Shown here: in pieces, positions 32,843-35,265 of the stretch
Numbering within the stretch: position 1 is the stretch's first letter
Layout of the letters: the number at the start of each line of letters is the position of its first letter
Assembly: GCA_034440135.1 (NCBI GenBank)
Contig: JAWXBP010000477.1
Span: 1 to 35,265 of the forward strand
Length of the DNA stretch: 35,265 bases
Direction of reading: 5' to 3'
Origin: Planctomycetia bacterium
Lineage (GTDB): Bacteria > Planctomycetota > Planctomycetia > Pirellulales > JALHLM01
Notes under the pieces: model-generated
What the model saw: only the letters and a program-made list of their open reading frames with translations
What the model was told of the DNA's origin: nothing
The model's database searches: none
Position numbers and translations under genes: made by a program

Positions 32843-35265
32843 ATGCTTCGGTGTAAGTGTGTTGTTCTCTTGGCCCTGACGGCGACGGTCGCTATTCCCG
32901 CGACGCTGCCGGCGGCTCCGTCACTCATCCCCTTTGCCCATTATCGCCTGGGCGAAGAAGATGCGGACACTCCCACCCCCGGACAACCCCCAGAGAGCGG
33001 CCTGACGTACGACGAAATCAAGTACGAAGGTGCAGAACGCGACCTGGCGACGTTTGGGACACCGCTCTACAGCGATTTCGCGTCACCGGGCGGCTACAGT
33101 TCGTTGTCCATGCAATTTGATGGAGTCAGCGATTTGTTCGGAAGCGCGACGCAATGGCATGGCCAGCCGCCAAACACGTTTCGCATCGGGATGGAAGCCT
33201 GGGTCTGGATTGACCCCGTCATGGAAAATACCGAATTCGTCCCGTTCACCAATGGTTCCGGGATGGGCTTTGTCGGCACGGCTGACGGACAATGGACGAC
33301 TTACGGCACGGGCGGCTTCCCGTTGGCGGGCGAAATCAGGTACGGCGAATGGCAACACATTGCCTTTGCCACCAATGGCAGTCAATGGAATTTTTACCTG
33401 GACGGCGTGCAGACCGTCTTCGCTCACGGTGGGACGTATGGCGCCACCAGCGGATCCATTTCGATCGGCGGCGACTCGAACGGCGACCGCCGCATGACCG
33501 GCTTTGTCGACGAGGCGCGTTTGTTCCGCTGGGGCAACATCCTCCCGAACCAACTCAATTTGCAAATCGACGATCTGCTGATTTACAGCGGCTTGACCAA
33601 GGGCGACGTGAACGCCGACGGCATCGTCGATGCGACGGACTACGATGTCTGGCGCGCCAACGTCGGCGCCGACATCAGCGCGCTGACCGGAATTGAGTCG
33701 CTCGAATTGGGTAACGTCAATCACGATGATCGGATTGACTTGGACGACTTCGGTATCATCAAGGCGAGCCAAACGCCGGGCGCATCGCCCGTGCCGGAAC
33801 CCTCGACTTGGGTGCTTGCCGGCATCGCCGCCGCGGTGGTTGGCCTCCGCAAAGCTGCCCGCGGCAGGAAGACTTCAGTGGTTGCCCTCGTCGCGGCGCT
33901 GGGAACCGTGCTGATCTCTGCGTCGCCGTCCAATGCACAGATCGCGCAGTGGAATGGCTCAAATGGCAATTGGACGGACGCCAATTGGACCGGAGGGACC
34001 GGTCCCGGTGGAGCGCCAGCGGCGGACGACACGGCTGAGTTTCTCGCCGGAGGGACGGCGACGATCAACACGGACGTCGGTGAGTACGCCCAACTTGTAA
34101 CGCGGCAAGGCGGCACGATCGATATCGCGCCGACGGGTTCGGTCGCGTTCGACAACGTCAACCTCGGCGCAAGCGGCGCGAATGGCGCGGGTATCATCAA
34201 TCTGCAAGGATCGCTCAACGTTCCGGTGTATCTGTCACTGGCGCTGGGTGACAATGGCAATGGAAACGCCACGAGTCAGTTGAATATTTCGGGTTCCGGA
34301 ACCTTGCGCACGCCTACGCTCGATGCGTTTTGGGCGACGCCCGGTGCACGCGTCTCGATGACGGGACCGGACACGGACGTCGAAGTGGGCGACTTCGTCT
34401 TGGGGATCTCCACTTTTGTGGCAAACATCACTGACGTGACCCATTCCCCTGTGAAGGCGACGAACTCCTTTGATATCTTTGCAGAGGGGAGCGTTTTGCC
34501 AGGTTCCAAGATCGAAGTCCACTTCGACCTCGGCGACGCAGCACCGGAGTTTGGAGATTCCTGGACGCTTGTGGATACTCCGGCATTTACAAATGCCGCC
34601 GTGGGCGTGGCCAGTGGCGCCACGTTTAAGCCCGAGAACGTGAAAGTCGATTTTCTGGACTCGCCTGGTCTCCGCGGAGAGTTGGTCTACAAGGCCGGCG
34701 GCACGCTCGGTCAGGTGTTGGCCGTCGACGTGGTCCACAACCTGAACCTCAAGATCGATCCCTCGACCGGCGACGCGACGTTGGAAAACCCGACTGTCGG
34801 CGGCGGCGCGTTCGAAATTGACGGGATCATGATCACCTCGGCGTCGGGTTCGCTGAACGCCGCCGGGTTTGATGGACTGGGGCTCAATGGTTGGGCGTCT
34901 GGTCTGAATCAGAGTGCGGTCACCCTCAGTGAATCGAGTCTGTTTGGTTCGACGTCGATCGCCACCGGCGCGACGTTGGAACTGGGCAACTTGTTCACGC
35001 TTGGCAGCACCAACGATTTGATCTTCGAGTACCATGTGGTCGGCGGGACTTCCATCCGCGGCACCGTCCAACTCGAAGAAGGACCTGTCGGCCCGCTCGG
35101 CGACACGGATGACGACGGCGATGTCGATATCACCGACTTGAACAACGTCCGTAATAACTTCAGCGGCGCGGGGTTGGGCGATACGGACAACGACAACGAT
35201 GTCGATATCACCGACCTCAACAACGTTCGTAACAACTTCGGCGCTGGTCAGCCGGTTGGCAGCCC
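32843..35265 (+). CDS. Secreted LamG/dockerin/PEP-CTERM protein fused to a second exported dockerin protein (3' partial)
   Basis: One open frame of at least 807 codons, cut by the window end. Start 32843 has AAGGAG 7 bases upstream. Part one: signal peptide (1-25), a LamG/concanavalin-like domain (about 110-235, with WQHIAFATNGSQWNFYLDG), a dockerin-like Ca-binding pair from 254 (GDVNADGIVDATDYDVW; then NVNHDDRIDLDDF), and a PEP-CTERM sorting signal from 317 (VPEPS, hydrophobic helix, RKAARGRK). Part two follows at once: a second hydrophobic export-like segment ending PSNAQ, an autotransporter/cohesin-type beta region with NWTDANW near its start, and two dockerin-like repeats (DVDITDLNNVRNN, from 753). 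Codon 346 (GTG 33878) has AGGAAG 6 bases upstream, so part two may start separately. Likely surface-anchored; ligands unknown. Confidence 0.8.
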   Translation, partial: MLRCKCVVLLALTATVAIPATLPAAPSLIPFAHYRLGEEDADTPTPGQPPESGLTYDEIKYEGAERDLATFGTPLYSDFASPGGYSSLSMQFDGVSDLFGSATQWHGQPPNTFRIGMEAWVWIDPVMENTEFVPFTNGSGMGFVGTADGQWTTYGTGGFPLAGEIRYGEWQHIAFATNGSQWNFYLDGVQTVFAHGGTYGATSGSISIGGDSNGDRRMTGFVDEARLFRWGNILPNQLNLQIDDLLIYSGLTKGDVNADGIVDATDYDVWRANVGADISALTGIESLELGNVNHDDRIDLDDFGIIKASQTPGASPVPEPSTWVLAGIAAAVVGLRKAARGRKTSVVALVAALGTVLISASPSNAQIAQWNGSNGNWTDANWTGGTGPGGAPAADDTAEFLAGGTATINTDVGEYAQLVTRQGGTIDIAPTGSVAFDNVNLGASGANGAGIINLQGSLNVPVYLSLALGDNGNGNATSQLNISGSGTLRTPTLDAFWATPGARVSMTGPDTDVEVGDFVLGISTFVANITDVTHSPVKATNSFDIFAEGSVLPGSKIEVHFDLGDAAPEFGDSWTLVDTPAFTNAAVGVASGATFKPENVKVDFLDSPGLRGELVYKAGGTLGQVLAVDVVHNLNLKIDPSTGDATLENPTVGGGAFEIDGIMITSASGSLNAAGFDGLGLNGWASGLNQSAVTLSESSLFGSTSIATGATLELGNLFTLGSTNDLIFEYHVVGGTSIRGTVQLEEGPVGPLGDTDDDGDVDITDLNNVRNNFSGAGLGDTDNDNDVDITDLNNVRNNFGAGQPVGS
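33866..33880 (+). promoter_or_regulatory. Internal ribosome binding site and GTG restart
   Basis: AGGAAG (33866-33871) lies 6 bases before an in-frame GTG (33878), just after the Arg/Lys end of the PEP-CTERM signal. The following codons encode a hydrophobic core ending ASPSNAQ, as a signal peptide would. A second, separately started exported protein is plausible. Confidence 0.5.

Overview
The window looks like a chromosomal piece from a planctomycete, probably in or near the Pirellulales. This rests on a BlaI-type repressor coupled to an M56 membrane peptidase, secreted proteins carrying dockerin-like repeats and a PEP-CTERM sorting signal, large signal-peptide proteins without recognisable domains, high GC with strongly G/C third codon positions, and long antisense shadow ORFs. 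No phage, insertion sequence, CRISPR array, tRNA or rRNA was seen.

Layout. 226-1458 (-): exported mono-haem protein. 1864-5255 (+): promoter and operator, blaI-like repressor, then an M56 peptidase read in frame into a very acidic coiled-coil protein. 5459-10522 (-): a large exported protein of unknown function and metG. 10821-17539 (+): a secretin-like exported protein, then an Mre11/SbcD-like and Rad50/SbcC-like pair. 17506-18432 (-): exported unknown. 18795-19454 (+): zinc-ribbon/PH-like membrane protein. 19481-24176 (-): SRP RNA, dnaX, ybaB/ebfC, recR, rpoN. 24572-25640 (+): FabZ-like dehydratase and acyl carrier protein. 25768-28370 (-): unknown protein, rhomboid protease, nagB. 28713-35265 (+): ParA ATPase, glyA, a nucleotidyltransferase-like two-gene cassette, a response regulator and a secreted LamG/dockerin/PEP-CTERM protein that runs off the window end.

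How the genes work together. The SRP RNA-dnaX-ebfC-recR order is a conserved replication and repair neighbourhood, here followed by rpoN. The nuclease/ATPase pair overlaps by ATGA and should form one complex. BlaI and M56 form a sensor-repressor unit with a clear operator on its own promoter. The dehydratase and ACP probably act in one acyl pathway. NagB and GlyA are housekeeping metabolism.

Most worth a second look: an A9 run in dnaX where a slip in either direction reaches a stop within six codons (a predicted gamma/tau switch); two places where an exported protein runs in frame into a second export signal preceded by its own ribosome binding site (3636 and 33878); a six-copy palindromic repeat built on AAGCCCAGGGAAGG, two copies of which look like terminators; and many other unrelated long palindromes filling the gaps between genes.
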